Notes: generated from the letters alone by a model not told the origin. DNA of 64,000 bases from Hallerella sp964587155 (GCA_964587155.1 CAZPKF010000005.1:62001-126000), one strand, 5' to 3'. Shown: positions 52,425 to 62,501, counted from the stretch's first letter. Program-made: numbers and translations.

Positions 52425-53144
52425 TCAATATTTCAAGAGTTCATACTCTTCGGGAATCGGAAGCCGCCAAGTTCCCGTTCCCCATTCCGCATCCGTTTTC
52501 ACGCTTTTCAGGCGAATTTCCAGCACAGCATTTTCCCGTTGAAAAAACACCGCATTCAACGGCACCACCAACTTTTCAAACAGGGCGTAATCCGAAAATT
52601 CCAACCGTTCTGCATTTTGGGAAATTTTGACTATGCGGCCATCCCCATCGCACGTGGCGACAAACGGAATCCCCAACGCACCCGTTCCAAATATTTTCTT
52701 TTCACCCAAATCCGTCCGCACGGAATCCACCGTTCCTCCCCGCGGCAGAGCGTCTCCCCAAAACAAAGCCGCCACCCGGTGAATATCAAACAGGGGAATG
52801 CCCGCGACACCGCCGACAAGATATCCCTTTCCCGTAACATAAGCCTTCTGCGCTGGCAAAACAAGTGACCAGTCTCCTTCTTTCCACAAAAGCGAAGCCA
52901 CTCCAATTCCCATCGGACCCGAAAATTCCATTCGATAACGCTTGTAGGGAACCGCAAACAAAACGCCCGAAAGCGTATGCGATCCATCCACCGGATCTTG
53001 CGTTTTCACAGAAAACTTGGCCTTTAAACTATCTGGGGCAAGCCCTTCCGACTGCTCCACAGGCCCTTTCGCCAAATGCGGAGAGCATCCGCAAAAAGTT
53101 CCCATCAAAGCAAGAAAAGCTACGCCAAAAAAATATTTTTTCAA
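52425..53144 (-). CDS. LolB-like outer-membrane lipoprotein
   Basis: 239 residues. Signal peptide with lipobox TFCGC (Cys20), then a beta-rich domain like LolB/LppX: KAKFSVKTQDPVDGSHTLSGVLFAVPYKRYRMEF, GIGVASLLWKEGDWSLVLP. LolB accepts lipoproteins at the outer membrane. It is paired, with four overlapping bases (ATGA), with a TPR lipoprotein, an arrangement that supports a joint envelope role. Confidence 0.68.
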   Translation of the reverse strand: MKKYFFGVAFLALMGTFCGCSPHLAKGPVEQSEGLAPDSLKAKFSVKTQDPVDGSHTLSGVLFAVPYKRYRMEFSGPMGIGVASLLWKEGDWSLVLPAQKAYVTGKGYLVGGVAGIPLFDIHRVAALFWGDALPRGGTVDSVRTDLGEKKIFGTGALGIPFVATCDGDGRIVKISQNAERLEFSDYALFEKLVVPLNAVFFQRENAVLEIRLKSVKTDAEWGTGTWRLPIPEEYELLKY

Positions 53145-55126
53145 GGCTTCGTTCCATCCGTTTCTGCAGGCGAAGATTCTGTTTTTTCAGACGGCTCCGG
53201 CGGTTTGACCGCCTGTTTCAACAGCTCAATCTGCTTTTTCGCATGGGCATTCGCCGGATCTATTTCAAGGACTTTCAAGTAATAACCGATGGAACGTTCA
53301 TTCAATCCCAGACTTTGGCAAATTTCAGCCAAATGGACAAAGACGGATGTATCCTTGTAAAACATTGCCTCCAGCGAATCTTCCTCGGCGAATGATTCCA
53401 CTTTTTCCATCAAAGTCAACGCTTCACGGCCTTTGCCTTCGCGGTAAAGCGCCCACGCTTTGGAATCCATAAAGGCAACGATCGACGGTTCCAGTTTTAA
53501 CGCCTCGTCAATCAGGGAACTTCCCCACCGGACTTCTTCTGGGCTGCGGTTCAAATCCACCAAGGTGTAACCCAAATGATTTTTGGCAACGGCATCGGAG
53601 GGATTTTTTTCAAATATTTTTTTGAACACGACGATTGCCGAATCTATCTGCCGAAAAGCAATCAAGTTAACGCCATAAGCGAACAAAATCTGCGAATTTT
53701 CGCCACCGATTTGAATGGCTTCAATAAAATGTTCGCTCGATTTTCTCCGCAAAGATTCAGCAGAATCCCGATTTCCGGAACTAATCCATCCCCTTTCCAA
53801 ATAGTCCGCATTCATTTGCAAAATAAATCCGTATTCCGAATGCGTTGCAGCCAGCTCCATCGAAACTTCCCTGTCGAATTCCCGCAAGCGTTCCAAATCC
53901 CCAGCCGAAAGCAACAAGGTGCGCAAAGAATCCCGTTTGGCATTAGGCCGAAGGACTTCGTCCAAAATCGGATAAATTTTCGCAAAGGTTTTTTGGTTCA
54001 AATATTGAGAGACCAATGATCCACGGTATGCCGCAGGTTCCGCACGATAGGCCTTTTCCAAATATTCCACCGCTTTAGATGTGTCTCCATCCGTAAGCGC
54101 ATATGCGCTGAGCATCCCATTTGCCGCCGCCCGGTATGTATCCGATTCTGCCAAACGACCCCAATGGATATTCGCCTGTTCTACCATGCCCAACTTCGTT
54201 TCCAACAATGCGACATCCATCAACACAAATTCTCGAGTCGGCTGCCGTTTATAAATAGCCTTCAAAGAATCCAACGCCACCGTATCCTGTTTCAGATCCA
54301 CAAGGACAGCCACCAGGAGCGCAACCGACAGCGAGTCATCGGCATGGGCGGAATCCGCACGAAACTCTTCTACCGACGACAAGGCCTCTTCATAACGCTT
54401 CATTCCAAAAAGAAGCCGGATTCGACTTTCCAAAAAAGCCCTGTCTCCTCGAACTTCGTAAACGTCGCCTAAAAGATCCGCCAGCGCAGAATCCTTTTTC
54501 GCTTCGGCCAACAGCCCAACTTGGCGCTCGAGCATAGATTGCGGATAACCGATTTGCGGCAACAAGATGCCATAAACGCGCGAAAGTTCCTCTTTCTCCT
54601 GAACAATTTCTAACAACAGGGAATATTCATACAACGCGCGAAAATCCCGTTCGTTCAAATCAACCGCTTTTTTGTAATACGCAAGGGCGCTGTCCAAATT
54701 CGACACGCCGCTGTAAACCCGCCCGAGAAGCGCGTATTGTCCGCTGTTTTTCTTCCCGGCAAGGCCCTTGATCTTTTCGGCGAATTCCACCGCGTCAGGC
54801 GCTCCACGTTTATCCATCAAATCCAAAACGGAAAACGCCAAAAAACGATTTTCGGGATCCGCCTCGTGCGCATGGACCAAAAACTGTTCTGCAAGTCCCA
54901 ATTCCCCTTGGGATTGCAACGTCAACGCCCTTAAAAAAGAACCGTGTGCAATTTCTTTCCGCAGCAGTTCCACGCTGTCCATGGGAACAGAAAATGCCGG
55001 CGTTTTGCTCTTAGGCGGAAGGCTGTCGACTTGCGGCGCCTCCACGGTCACCGCGGGTTTAGAAGGGCTGCATGCGAACATGCCAAAGCTCAACAAAAAG
55101 ACAAGGGCAAAATTCCAACAGCGCAT
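53141..55126 (-). CDS. TPR-repeat lipoprotein
   Basis: 661 residues. Lipobox FACS (Cys19), a Pro-rich stretch, then about a dozen tetratricopeptide repeats, for example ALLGRVYSGVSNLDSALAYYKKAVDLNERD, clearest at 105-165, 470-510 and near the C-terminus (SIGYYLKVLEIDPANAHAKK). Repeats of this type scaffold protein complexes at the outer membrane. The Pro/Glu-rich C-terminus (VKPPEPSEKTESSPAETDG) is disordered. Overlaps the LolB-like gene by four bases and lies 6 bp from the PASTA gene. Confidence 0.88.
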   Translation of the reverse strand: MRCWNFALVFLLSFGMFACSPSKPAVTVEAPQVDSLPPKSKTPAFSVPMDSVELLRKEIAHGSFLRALTLQSQGELGLAEQFLVHAHEADPENRFLAFSVLDLMDKRGAPDAVEFAEKIKGLAGKKNSGQYALLGRVYSGVSNLDSALAYYKKAVDLNERDFRALYEYSLLLEIVQEKEELSRVYGILLPQIGYPQSMLERQVGLLAEAKKDSALADLLGDVYEVRGDRAFLESRIRLLFGMKRYEEALSSVEEFRADSAHADDSLSVALLVAVLVDLKQDTVALDSLKAIYKRQPTREFVLMDVALLETKLGMVEQANIHWGRLAESDTYRAAANGMLSAYALTDGDTSKAVEYLEKAYRAEPAAYRGSLVSQYLNQKTFAKIYPILDEVLRPNAKRDSLRTLLLSAGDLERLREFDREVSMELAATHSEYGFILQMNADYLERGWISSGNRDSAESLRRKSSEHFIEAIQIGGENSQILFAYGVNLIAFRQIDSAIVVFKKIFEKNPSDAVAKNHLGYTLVDLNRSPEEVRWGSSLIDEALKLEPSIVAFMDSKAWALYREGKGREALTLMEKVESFAEEDSLEAMFYKDTSVFVHLAEICQSLGLNERSIGYYLKVLEIDPANAHAKKQIELLKQAVKPPEPSEKTESSPAETDGTKP

Positions 55127-55132
55127 TTCTGT

Positions 55133-55903
55133 TTACTCCGAAACGACCAAATTGATTTTCGCCCCGGCAGAAAGGAGCGTTTCTGCAGCCGGGTCCTGAG
55201 AAATCACAAGGCCAGACGCTATCCCCGCTTTTTTGCGGACAGTTACTTTTCCAACGATAAATCCTGCTTCCCTCAAATTTTGCCTTGCAATGGCCAGCCG
55301 GACTTGGGACACATTGGGCAAACTGATTTTTTGCCCTTTAGTCCCCGAAGACAAAAAGATGTCCACAGTATCGCCCTGATGCACAAGCGAGCCTTCCGAC
55401 GGGTTCGTTCGGACAACTTTGCCCTTCGACAAATTCGGATGAGGCGTTGTGAACGTCAGGCCGACATTCAACCCCGCTTTTTCAATTTCACGAACAGCCT
55501 CTTCTCCGTTTTTGTCAAACAAATCCGGCACCGTAAATTGGTGAAGTCCATCCGAAAGCGTCACCCGAATAGTTCGTCCGGGCTTGGAATTTCTATCCGC
55601 TAGCGGATTTTGCCGCATCACCAAACCGATATCGTAACGGTTGCTGTATTCCCTTTCTTGTGAAAACGCAATCTGGAACCCGGCTTCGGTCGCCGCAGCA
55701 ACCGCCTTGGCGCTGTCGAGACCTTCAAGAGCGGGAACGCGCAATTCTTCTGCATATTCCCGAGCGACAACGGGCATCACCGCCTTGTCGAAAAGGATGG
55801 CGCACAAGACAAGACACACCGCCAACCAGAAAAGGGCATAAAGCCACGGTCTCTTCGACAATATTCGATAAACGAAAGTTTTCTTTTGAGAACGCTCGTC
55901 CAT
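55133..55903 (-). CDS. membrane-anchored PASTA-domain protein
   Basis: 256 residues: short cytoplasmic N-terminus, one helix (WLYALFWLAVCLVLCAILF, about 20-38), then three PASTA domains, each with the VPxLxGxxxxxAxxxxxxxGF pattern: VPALEGLDSAKAVAAATEAGF, VPDLFDKNGEEAVREIEKAG and LPNVSQVRLAIARQNLREAGF. PASTA repeats bind peptidoglycan fragments. No kinase domain is attached. Between the Crp/Fnr and TPR genes, which suggests coordinated envelope function. Confidence 0.88.
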   Translation of the reverse strand: MDERSQKKTFVYRILSKRPWLYALFWLAVCLVLCAILFDKAVMPVVAREYAEELRVPALEGLDSAKAVAAATEAGFQIAFSQEREYSNRYDIGLVMRQNPLADRNSKPGRTIRVTLSDGLHQFTVPDLFDKNGEEAVREIEKAGLNVGLTFTTPHPNLSKGKVVRTNPSEGSLVHQGDTVDIFLSSGTKGQKISLPNVSQVRLAIARQNLREAGFIVGKVTVRKKAGIASGLVISQDPAAETLLSAGAKINLVVSE

Positions 55904-55904
55904 T

Positions 55905-56618
55905 TTAATCCTTCGGATTCAATTCGTGAAGCTTGCCTACTTCCGATATCACCAAATCCTTTCCCATTAGAGAAATTGTTCCCCGGCGAGAAAGCGTCGA
56001 AAAAACTCGGCTAACTGTTTCGCGGGTCGTGCCAGACATTTCGGCAAATTGCTGCTGCGTCGGACGATTGCGAATGACAGTCACCATTTCACCGTTGCGT
56101 CCATGAATGCGCACACCGCGGTCTTCCATCAAACTGAGAATCGTTCCGGCGACGCGCCCGTAAACAGACATTGTCGCCAAAGATCCGATTTGCCGGTTCG
56201 CATTGCGCAAACGACGACTCATCTGTACAAGCAATCCCGTTGCCAATTCCGGTGTCGTTTTCAACAATTCCAAAAAATGTTCACGTCGGATGACAAGCAC
56301 TTTTGTCGGCTGCACCGCCTTTACCGAAGCGGAACGAGGCTCTCCATCAATCAAGGACATTTCACCAAAAGAATCGCCGCGGGAAAGAAGCGTAAGGATA
56401 GTCTCCTTGCCGTCCGTTCCGGTGACGTAAACTTTGACTTCGCCCTCTGCGATAAGGAAGAGCGCTCTTGTCGATTCATCCTTTTCCAAGATTATCGTTT
56501 CATCACGGCTGAAAGTATTGGCGATGACAAGAGTCGCCAATTGCTTCAGCTGATCTTCGGTAAGTTCCGAAAAGAGATCGACCCCTTTCAAAAGTTCAAC
56601 GGTGTTTTCTCCAGCCAA
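55905..56618 (-). CDS. Crp/Fnr-family transcriptional regulator
   Basis: 237 residues. A cNMP-binding barrel (SRDETIILEKDESTRALFLIAEGEVKVYV, SFGEMSLIDGEPRSASVKAV), the dimer helix, and a C-terminal HTH_Crp (RPTQQQFAEMSGTTRETVSRVFSTLSRRG). The FGEMSLIDGEPRSA region, a phosphate-binding cassette-like segment with Arg and Ser, keeps the residues that bind cNMP in Crp. No Cys cluster for Fnr. Targets unknown. Lies 13 bp before the purA start site region and 1 bp from the PASTA gene. Confidence 0.88.
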   Translation of the reverse strand: MAGENTVELLKGVDLFSELTEDQLKQLATLVIANTFSRDETIILEKDESTRALFLIAEGEVKVYVTGTDGKETILTLLSRGDSFGEMSLIDGEPRSASVKAVQPTKVLVIRREHFLELLKTTPELATGLLVQMSRRLRNANRQIGSLATMSVYGRVAGTILSLMEDRGVRIHGRNGEMVTVIRNRPTQQQFAEMSGTTRETVSRVFSTLSRRGTISLMGKDLVISEVGKLHELNPKD

Positions 56619-56631
56619 AAGGGACCTCCAA

Positions 56632-57927
56632 TCAGTTCATATCGATAATGATACTTTCGTCCCGATGCGCTCCAATTGAAATCATGCCGATTTTTACTCC
56701 GACCAATTTCGAAATTTCTTCCAAATACCGCTGCGCATTGACAGGAAGTTCATCCCAAGTTTTGCAGCGAGTCGTGTTTTCTTTCCAGCCCGGAAGAGTT
56801 TCGTAAACCGGCGTGCAACGGCCAACTTTAGAAAGCTGGTTCGGGAATACTTCGATTTTCTTTCCATCGCATTCATAATGCGTGCAAACTTTAATTTCGT
56901 CAAACGTGTCCAGCACGTCGAGTTTGGTGATAGCCAAATGCGTGAGTCCGTTCACCAAAGCCGCTTTGCGCACAACGGGAGCATCGAACCACCCACACCG
57001 GCGGTTTCGCCCTGTCGTCGCACCGTATTCATTGCCGAGTTCGCGGAGTTTGTCGCCCGTTTCATCCAGCAATTCCGTGGGGAAAGGACCGTTGCCAACC
57101 CGCGTCGTATAAGCTTTGACAACCCCGACAACCTGATCGATGGCTGTTGGGCCGACTCCGGCTCCGCAACTGGCATAACCGGCAACCGTATTGCTCGAAG
57201 TCACATACGGATACGTTCCCTGGTCCACATCGAGAATCGTTCCTTGAGCACCTTCAAAAATCAAGCGTTTGTTGTCTTTCAACGCTTTGTGAAGAACATC
57301 GCTCACGTCGCAGACAAACGGTTTCAGAGCTTGACCCAGCTGGAGATAATCCCGAATGACCTGCTCCGGATCAATTTCCGGAACATCGTACATGACTCGA
57401 AATTCTTCATTGTGAATTTTGGCCATCGCTTCAACGCGCGGGCGCAGTTCGCGTTCATCCATCAAATCGCCAACTCGAACGCCAATGCGGTTCACCTTGT
57501 CGCTGTAGCACGGCCCGATTCCGCGGCCCGTAGTACCAATCGCCGACTTGCCCGCTTTTTTCTCTTTCGCCTTGTCCAACGCAGAATGATATGGGAGAAC
57601 GACATGCGCATTGTCCGCAATGACAAGCCGTTGACACGTTCCCGCATCCACAGCAATTCCCTTCGTGCGGAGGTCTGCAATTTCCGCCAACGTTTGAATC
57701 GGATCGATGACAACACCGTTTCCGATGACGCAAAGCTTATCCTTGTGCATGATGCCCGAAGGAATCAAGTGGAAGACGAACTTCTGATCTCCCACTTCTA
57801 CCGTATGGCCGGCATTCGCACCGCCTTGGAACCGGACAATCACGTCTGCATCCAACGTGAGAAAATCAACAATCTTGGCTTTTCCTTCGTCTCCCCACTG
57901 GGAACCGATCACTACACGATTTGGCAT
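56632..57927 (-). CDS. purA: adenylosuccinate synthase
   Basis: 431 residues, normal length. GTP/IMP site: GSQWGDEGKAKIVDFLT (canonical GDEGKGK has Ala for Gly at the sixth position), NAGHTV, then GPTAIDQVVGVVKAYTTRVGNGPFPTE and C-terminal PVNAQRYLEEISKLVGVKI. It joins IMP and aspartate in AMP synthesis. The GKG to GKA change is within the loop and may be tolerated. Precedes the Crp/Fnr gene by 13 bp. Confidence 0.95.
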   Translation of the reverse strand: MPNRVVIGSQWGDEGKAKIVDFLTLDADVIVRFQGGANAGHTVEVGDQKFVFHLIPSGIMHKDKLCVIGNGVVIDPIQTLAEIADLRTKGIAVDAGTCQRLVIADNAHVVLPYHSALDKAKEKKAGKSAIGTTGRGIGPCYSDKVNRIGVRVGDLMDERELRPRVEAMAKIHNEEFRVMYDVPEIDPEQVIRDYLQLGQALKPFVCDVSDVLHKALKDNKRLIFEGAQGTILDVDQGTYPYVTSSNTVAGYASCGAGVGPTAIDQVVGVVKAYTTRVGNGPFPTELLDETGDKLRELGNEYGATTGRNRRCGWFDAPVVRKAALVNGLTHLAITKLDVLDTFDEIKVCTHYECDGKKIEVFPNQLSKVGRCTPVYETLPGWKENTTRCKTWDELPVNAQRYLEEISKLVGVKIGMISIGAHRDESIIIDMN

Positions 57928-58100
57928 ATATCCTTCTCATGAAAAAACGCGAAAGGAAGGAGCAAAGGTCTGTCCTCGCCCCTTTTTCGCCTTAAAACTA
58001 GAAAAGTATTTTCGATACAGGGATGGACACGTTTTCTGTTGACGGAAATTTCATCCCGAATTTTTGATCCCCGAAACATTTCGCCTTTTCAAAGAGAAAC

Positions 58101-58820
58101 TCAGACCCTATTACCGTAATCCCGTTCCCCGAAAAGGGCCGTTCCAACGCGAATCATCGTCGCCCCTTCTTCGATGGCAACTTCCAAATCCCCCGTCATT
58201 CCCATGGAAAGTTCCGTGAAATTTTCAAAAGCGCCGCCGCGGGAAAGCATTTTTTCTTGCAAACGCCGCAAGAAGGCGAATCCTTCGCGGGAATCTTCAG
58301 CAACTCCGGTGTTCTTGCCTATGGTCATCAACCCTCTGTAACGCAAATGCGGAGAATTGGGCAACGAAAGCAAAAAATTTTCTGCCGCATCCATGGAAAC
58401 GCCGCTTTTGGTTTCTTCTTCCGACGTATTCACTTGAAACAGGATGTCCAGTTTTTTTCCCAATTCCGAACAAATCCGTTCCAATTTTTCAACCGACTTG
58501 ACGTCGGCAATGGAATGGATGCAATCGGCGACAGTTGCCGCATGGCGAAGTTTATTCGATTGCACAGGGCCGATGATATGACAGCGGACTCCCGGACGTT
58601 TCTCGCTGAATTTTTCAACCGCTTCCTGCACCCGGTTTTCGCCAAAATCTTTTGCTCCGATTTGGAGCGCTTTTTCCACAGACTCCATCGGGTGAAATTT
58701 GGAAACCCAAATCAAGAGAACGCTTTCTCTTGTGCGGTTACTTTGTTTGCAAGCTGCGGAAATTCTCAATTCCAACGCCTCGTATGCGAGGCGCATTTCT
58801 TCAATCGTCCGTTCTGGCAT
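58101..58820 (-). CDS. YggS-family PLP homeostasis protein
   Basis: 239 residues from ATG 58820 (AAGGA five bases upstream; ATG 58826 is too close). YggS/PROSC fold: LLIWVSKFHPMESVEKAL with PLP lysine in VSKFHP, FGENRVQEAVEKF, WHFIGPVQSNKLR-like IIGPVQSNKLRH, and C-terminal LSMGMTGDLEVAIEEGATMIRVGTALFG. It stores or delivers PLP and is important for cells rich in PLP enzymes like this cluster. Starts 20 bp inside the lon gene. Confidence 0.9.
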   Translation of the reverse strand: MPERTIEEMRLAYEALELRISAACKQSNRTRESVLLIWVSKFHPMESVEKALQIGAKDFGENRVQEAVEKFSEKRPGVRCHIIGPVQSNKLRHAATVADCIHSIADVKSVEKLERICSELGKKLDILFQVNTSEEETKSGVSMDAAENFLLSLPNSPHLRYRGLMTIGKNTGVAEDSREGFAFLRRLQEKMLSRGGAFENFTELSMGMTGDLEVAIEEGATMIRVGTALFGERDYGNRV

Positions 58821-61215
58821 TTTCATCCTTCTTTGCCCGCGAGCCTTTTTTCTTGGACCTTGGAAAAAGAATCGAAATCAACTCATCGATATGATTTTTC
58901 GTGTGGATTTTCAAGCCCTTCTTTGCCGGAGCGGGCAATTCGGCAATATCCTTTTCATTTTGCTTGGGCAGATAAAGCGTTTTGACACCGGCATCCAAAG
59001 CGGCCAACGCTTTTTCGTTCAATCCGCCGATAGGGAGCAAGTCTCCACTCAGACTCACCTCGCCGGTGAATGCAATTTCCGGAGCGACCGGAGTCCGGGT
59101 GAATGCGGAAAGCAGCGAAAGGGTAAGCGCAATCCCCGCAGAGGGACCGTCTTTGGGGACCGCTCCTTCGGGAACGTGAATGTGGATATCCGTTTTGCGG
59201 ACAATCGCCGGGTCAATGTCAAAACGCAGAAGCCGTTCACGGACAAGGCTCAGGGCGATTTGAGCGGATTCCTTCATCACATCGCCCAGTTTTCCCGTCA
59301 ACAGCAAATGACCTCGCCCCGACAGCAACTTTGTTTCGATTAAAAGGATTTCTCCTCCGACAGACGTCCAGGCAAGGCCCGTGATGACGCCGAAATGCCC
59401 TGCCGCAGGCAAACGGTTCGCCAAAAAACGGGGAACGCCCAAATATTTTTCCACAAGCTTCGGGGTCAATGTCAAATTCCCCGATTTGCCCATCAGCATT
59501 TCCTTGACGCGTTTGCGGACAATCGTTTCAATCATGCGTTCAAGTTCCCGGACGCCCGCTTCCCGGGTGTATTCCCGCAAAACGGTCCGCAAAGAATCCT
59601 CGTCAAACACGATAGCTTTTTTGTCTTTCACGCCACAATTTCCAAGGACTTTGGGAACCAGGTAATCCTTGGCGATGGAAAGTTTTTCATGTGGATAATA
59701 GCCCGGTAAACGAACCACTTCCATTCGGTCGGCAAGCGGAGCGGGAATCGTTTCTTCGGAATTTGCCGTAGCGACAAAGAGGACTTTTGAAAAATCCAAA
59801 CCCACTTCCATAAAGTGGTCCGTAAAGTCTCCGTTCAATTCCGGATCAAGTACTTCGAGCATGGCACTTGCCGGATCGCCACGGTAATCGTTTCCCATTT
59901 TATCGATTTCATCCAGTAAGATCACCGGATTCATGCATTTCGCATGGCGCAAGGCCTGGATAAAACGCCCCGGCATGGAACCGATATACGTCCGGCGGTG
60001 GCCGCGGATTTCCGCTTCGTCTTGCACACCTCCAAGTGTGACCCTTGCAAAATTTCGGCCCAAAGATTCCGCAATGGAACGAACCAATGTCGTTTTGCCG
60101 ACTCCCGGCGGCCCGACTAGACAGATAATCGGAGCTTTATTCTCGGTTTGGGTGAGCTTCAACACGGCGACGTATTCCAAAATACGCTCTTTTACTTTGT
60201 CGAGCCCATAGTGCCCGGAATCCAGATTTTTCTTGACTTTTTTCAAATCCAGATCCGTATCCGTGTAAACTCCATAGGGAATCGAAAGGAACCAGTCGAT
60301 GTAATTGCGCGAGACGGCGTATTCCGGACTGGCCGGCTGCATCAAACGCATCCGCCCGAATTCTTCGTCCAACTTTTCTTGAATGGCGGGAGAAAAATGT
60401 TTTTCTTGAACTTTCCGGACCAATTTTTCAATTTCGTCTCCGTCACCGCCGGAAATTTCATTTTGCAGCAAACGAATCTGTTCGCCGATGAACCATTCCT
60501 TTTGATTTTGCTGCATCTTTTGCTGAACGTCGTCGCGAACCTGTTCTGCAACACTTTCCGCTTCGATGGCCGCTTTCAAATTGGTGTCAACGACGCTCCC
60601 GAGATTTTCCAAATCTACCTGTTCCAAAATCAATTGTTTTTGGGCAGGAGAAATCCGGAGAAAAGGCAACATCGCCATGTAGGCGCCAAAAGGGTCTTCC
60701 TTGGCTTTGATGTTTGCCACGATATCCGACGACAGATTCTGCAGTGCGGCATACCGTTCGAACAGTCGAGTCCCATTTTGCAATAAAGCTTTTGCAGAAT
60801 CTTCATTCCGCGCGGCATAATAACGCAGCGAGATTTTCGACAAAAAGCATTCGCGTTTTTCGTCCAGCTCCGCATTCGCCAAATCGACGACAACGATTCC
60901 TTCTAATAAAACGCGCCAACATCCATTGGGTAGCACGGTCACCGACTGAACATGGGCCAAAACGCCGACAGAGGGCAAATCGTCTACAGAAACAGCTTCT
61001 TTGTCGGGATTGACCTGCAATGCGAGCAATATCAAATCGTGATAATCCCTAGAAATGCGAAGCGCATTCTGGGAAATCGTCCGTCCGACAAGAATTCGCG
61101 TCGAAGCCCCCGGAGTCACCAGGGCATCGCGTAATGGCAAAAGCGGAAACTCGTGCGACAAATCCAGTGCAACGGTTTCCTGCAAATTTTCATTCTCTGA
61201 ATGTTGTTTCTTCAA
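58801..61215 (-). CDS. lon: ATP-dependent Lon protease
   Basis: 804 residues from TTG 61215 behind AAGGA. LonA layout: N-terminal substrate domain (FPLLPLRDALVTPGAST), AAA+ with Walker A GPPGVGKTT and Walker B VILLDEIDKM, and a C-terminal peptidase with the Ser-Lys dyad in DGPSAGIALTLSLLSA and LPIGGLNEKALAALDAG. Degrades misfolded and regulatory proteins. Downstream of clpX by 9 bp, upstream of yggS with overlap; the tig-clpP-clpX-lon order is the classical one. Confidence 0.95.
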   Translation of the reverse strand: MKKQHSENENLQETVALDLSHEFPLLPLRDALVTPGASTRILVGRTISQNALRISRDYHDLILLALQVNPDKEAVSVDDLPSVGVLAHVQSVTVLPNGCWRVLLEGIVVVDLANAELDEKRECFLSKISLRYYAARNEDSAKALLQNGTRLFERYAALQNLSSDIVANIKAKEDPFGAYMAMLPFLRISPAQKQLILEQVDLENLGSVVDTNLKAAIEAESVAEQVRDDVQQKMQQNQKEWFIGEQIRLLQNEISGGDGDEIEKLVRKVQEKHFSPAIQEKLDEEFGRMRLMQPASPEYAVSRNYIDWFLSIPYGVYTDTDLDLKKVKKNLDSGHYGLDKVKERILEYVAVLKLTQTENKAPIICLVGPPGVGKTTLVRSIAESLGRNFARVTLGGVQDEAEIRGHRRTYIGSMPGRFIQALRHAKCMNPVILLDEIDKMGNDYRGDPASAMLEVLDPELNGDFTDHFMEVGLDFSKVLFVATANSEETIPAPLADRMEVVRLPGYYPHEKLSIAKDYLVPKVLGNCGVKDKKAIVFDEDSLRTVLREYTREAGVRELERMIETIVRKRVKEMLMGKSGNLTLTPKLVEKYLGVPRFLANRLPAAGHFGVITGLAWTSVGGEILLIETKLLSGRGHLLLTGKLGDVMKESAQIALSLVRERLLRFDIDPAIVRKTDIHIHVPEGAVPKDGPSAGIALTLSLLSAFTRTPVAPEIAFTGEVSLSGDLLPIGGLNEKALAALDAGVKTLYLPKQNEKDIAELPAPAKKGLKIHTKNHIDELISILFPRSKKKGSRAKKDENARTDD

Positions 61216-61224
61216 GCAAAATCC

Positions 61225-62490
61225 TTAGGCGGCGGTTTTGCCGCCATCTTGAGACAAGGCCTTCTTGACTAATGCGGAATCCACCACCAGTTCCTTGATT
61301 TTCGATCCGGGCAATTCGTACATCGCATTTTGCAATACGCGTTCCACCACGGAGCGGAGCCCACGAGCACCCGTTTTGCGTTGCATCGTACACGAAACAA
61401 TTTCCGCAATGCCGTCTTCGGAGAACGTCAATTCAATGCCGTCCATTTTAAACAGCTTCGTATATTGTTTGACAATGGCATTCTTCGGTTCTGTCAAAAT
61501 GCGTTTCAATGCCGATTCGTCCAACTCTTCCAAAGAGACGACCACAGGCAAACGTCCGACCAGTTCCGGAATCAACCCGAATCGGATCAAATCGTCCGGT
61601 TCAAGTTGTTTGAACAACTTCGAAAGGGTATTGTCCTTTTCGGAACGGATATCGGCACCAAAGCCCATCCCACCTTGATTGACGCGATGGGCAATAATTT
61701 TATCCAACGTTTCAAAGGCGCCGCCACAAATGAACAGAATGTTCCTCGTGTTGATTTGCACCAAGCTCTGTTCCGGATGCTTGCGGCCACCCTTTGGCGG
61801 AACCTGCGCAGTCGTTCCTTCCAAAATTTTCAAAAGGCCTTGTTGCACGCCCTCTCCGGAAACATCCCGCGTAATGGAAGGATTCGCCGTCTTACGGGCT
61901 ATTTTGTCAATTTCATCGATGAAAATAATGCCGTGTTCCGCCCGGGCAACATCGTAATCCGCCGCTTGCAAGAGACGAACCAAAATGTTTTCCACATCTT
62001 CGCCGACATAGCCCGCTTCTGTGAGCACAGTCGCATCGGCAATGGAAAACGGCACATTTAAAAAGCGGGCGAGCGTCTGGGCCAAAAGGGTCTTGCCGCT
62101 GCCTGTCGGGCCAACCAAAAGCAAATTGGACTTATCGACTTCGACACTGTCCGAATCTTTTTTTTCCGCATCGGAATTTTGATAACGCAAGCGTTTATAA
62201 TGGTTGTACACCGCCACGGATAACGCCACTTTCGCATCATCTTGTCCAATGACAAATTCATCGAGATGAGCTTTCAGCTCTTTAGGCGTTGGAAGAGGCG
62301 CTTGAGCGGCTTCATTTTGAACTTTGGCCGCCGCCTTGGCAAAGTCGTCGACCAAAAGATTGTAACAAGCCGACACACATTCGTTGCAAATGTGCACATT
62401 CGCCCCGGAAATCATCTTGGCGACCTGTTCTGCGGGCTTTCCGCAAAAACTGCACGTAATCCGGGGGTGATTTTTTCCGCTTTTGTACAT
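61225..62490 (-). CDS. clpX: ATP-dependent Clp protease ATP-binding subunit ClpX
   Basis: 421 residues from ATG 62490 (AAAGG upstream). N-terminal zinc-binding C4 domain (CSFCGK, then HICNEC), AAA+ core with Walker A GPTGSGKTLL, Walker B IIFIDEIDKIA, and pore loop GYVGEDVEN; sensor-2 GARGLRSVVE. Contacts ClpP and unfolds ssrA-tagged proteins. In the tig-clpP-clpX-lon operon. Confidence 0.96.
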   Translation of the reverse strand: MYKSGKNHPRITCSFCGKPAEQVAKMISGANVHICNECVSACYNLLVDDFAKAAAKVQNEAAQAPLPTPKELKAHLDEFVIGQDDAKVALSVAVYNHYKRLRYQNSDAEKKDSDSVEVDKSNLLLVGPTGSGKTLLAQTLARFLNVPFSIADATVLTEAGYVGEDVENILVRLLQAADYDVARAEHGIIFIDEIDKIARKTANPSITRDVSGEGVQQGLLKILEGTTAQVPPKGGRKHPEQSLVQINTRNILFICGGAFETLDKIIAHRVNQGGMGFGADIRSEKDNTLSKLFKQLEPDDLIRFGLIPELVGRLPVVVSLEELDESALKRILTEPKNAIVKQYTKLFKMDGIELTFSEDGIAEIVSCTMQRKTGARGLRSVVERVLQNAMYELPGSKIKELVVDSALVKKALSQDGGKTAA

Positions 62491-62501
62491 CAAAACGACC
62501 T

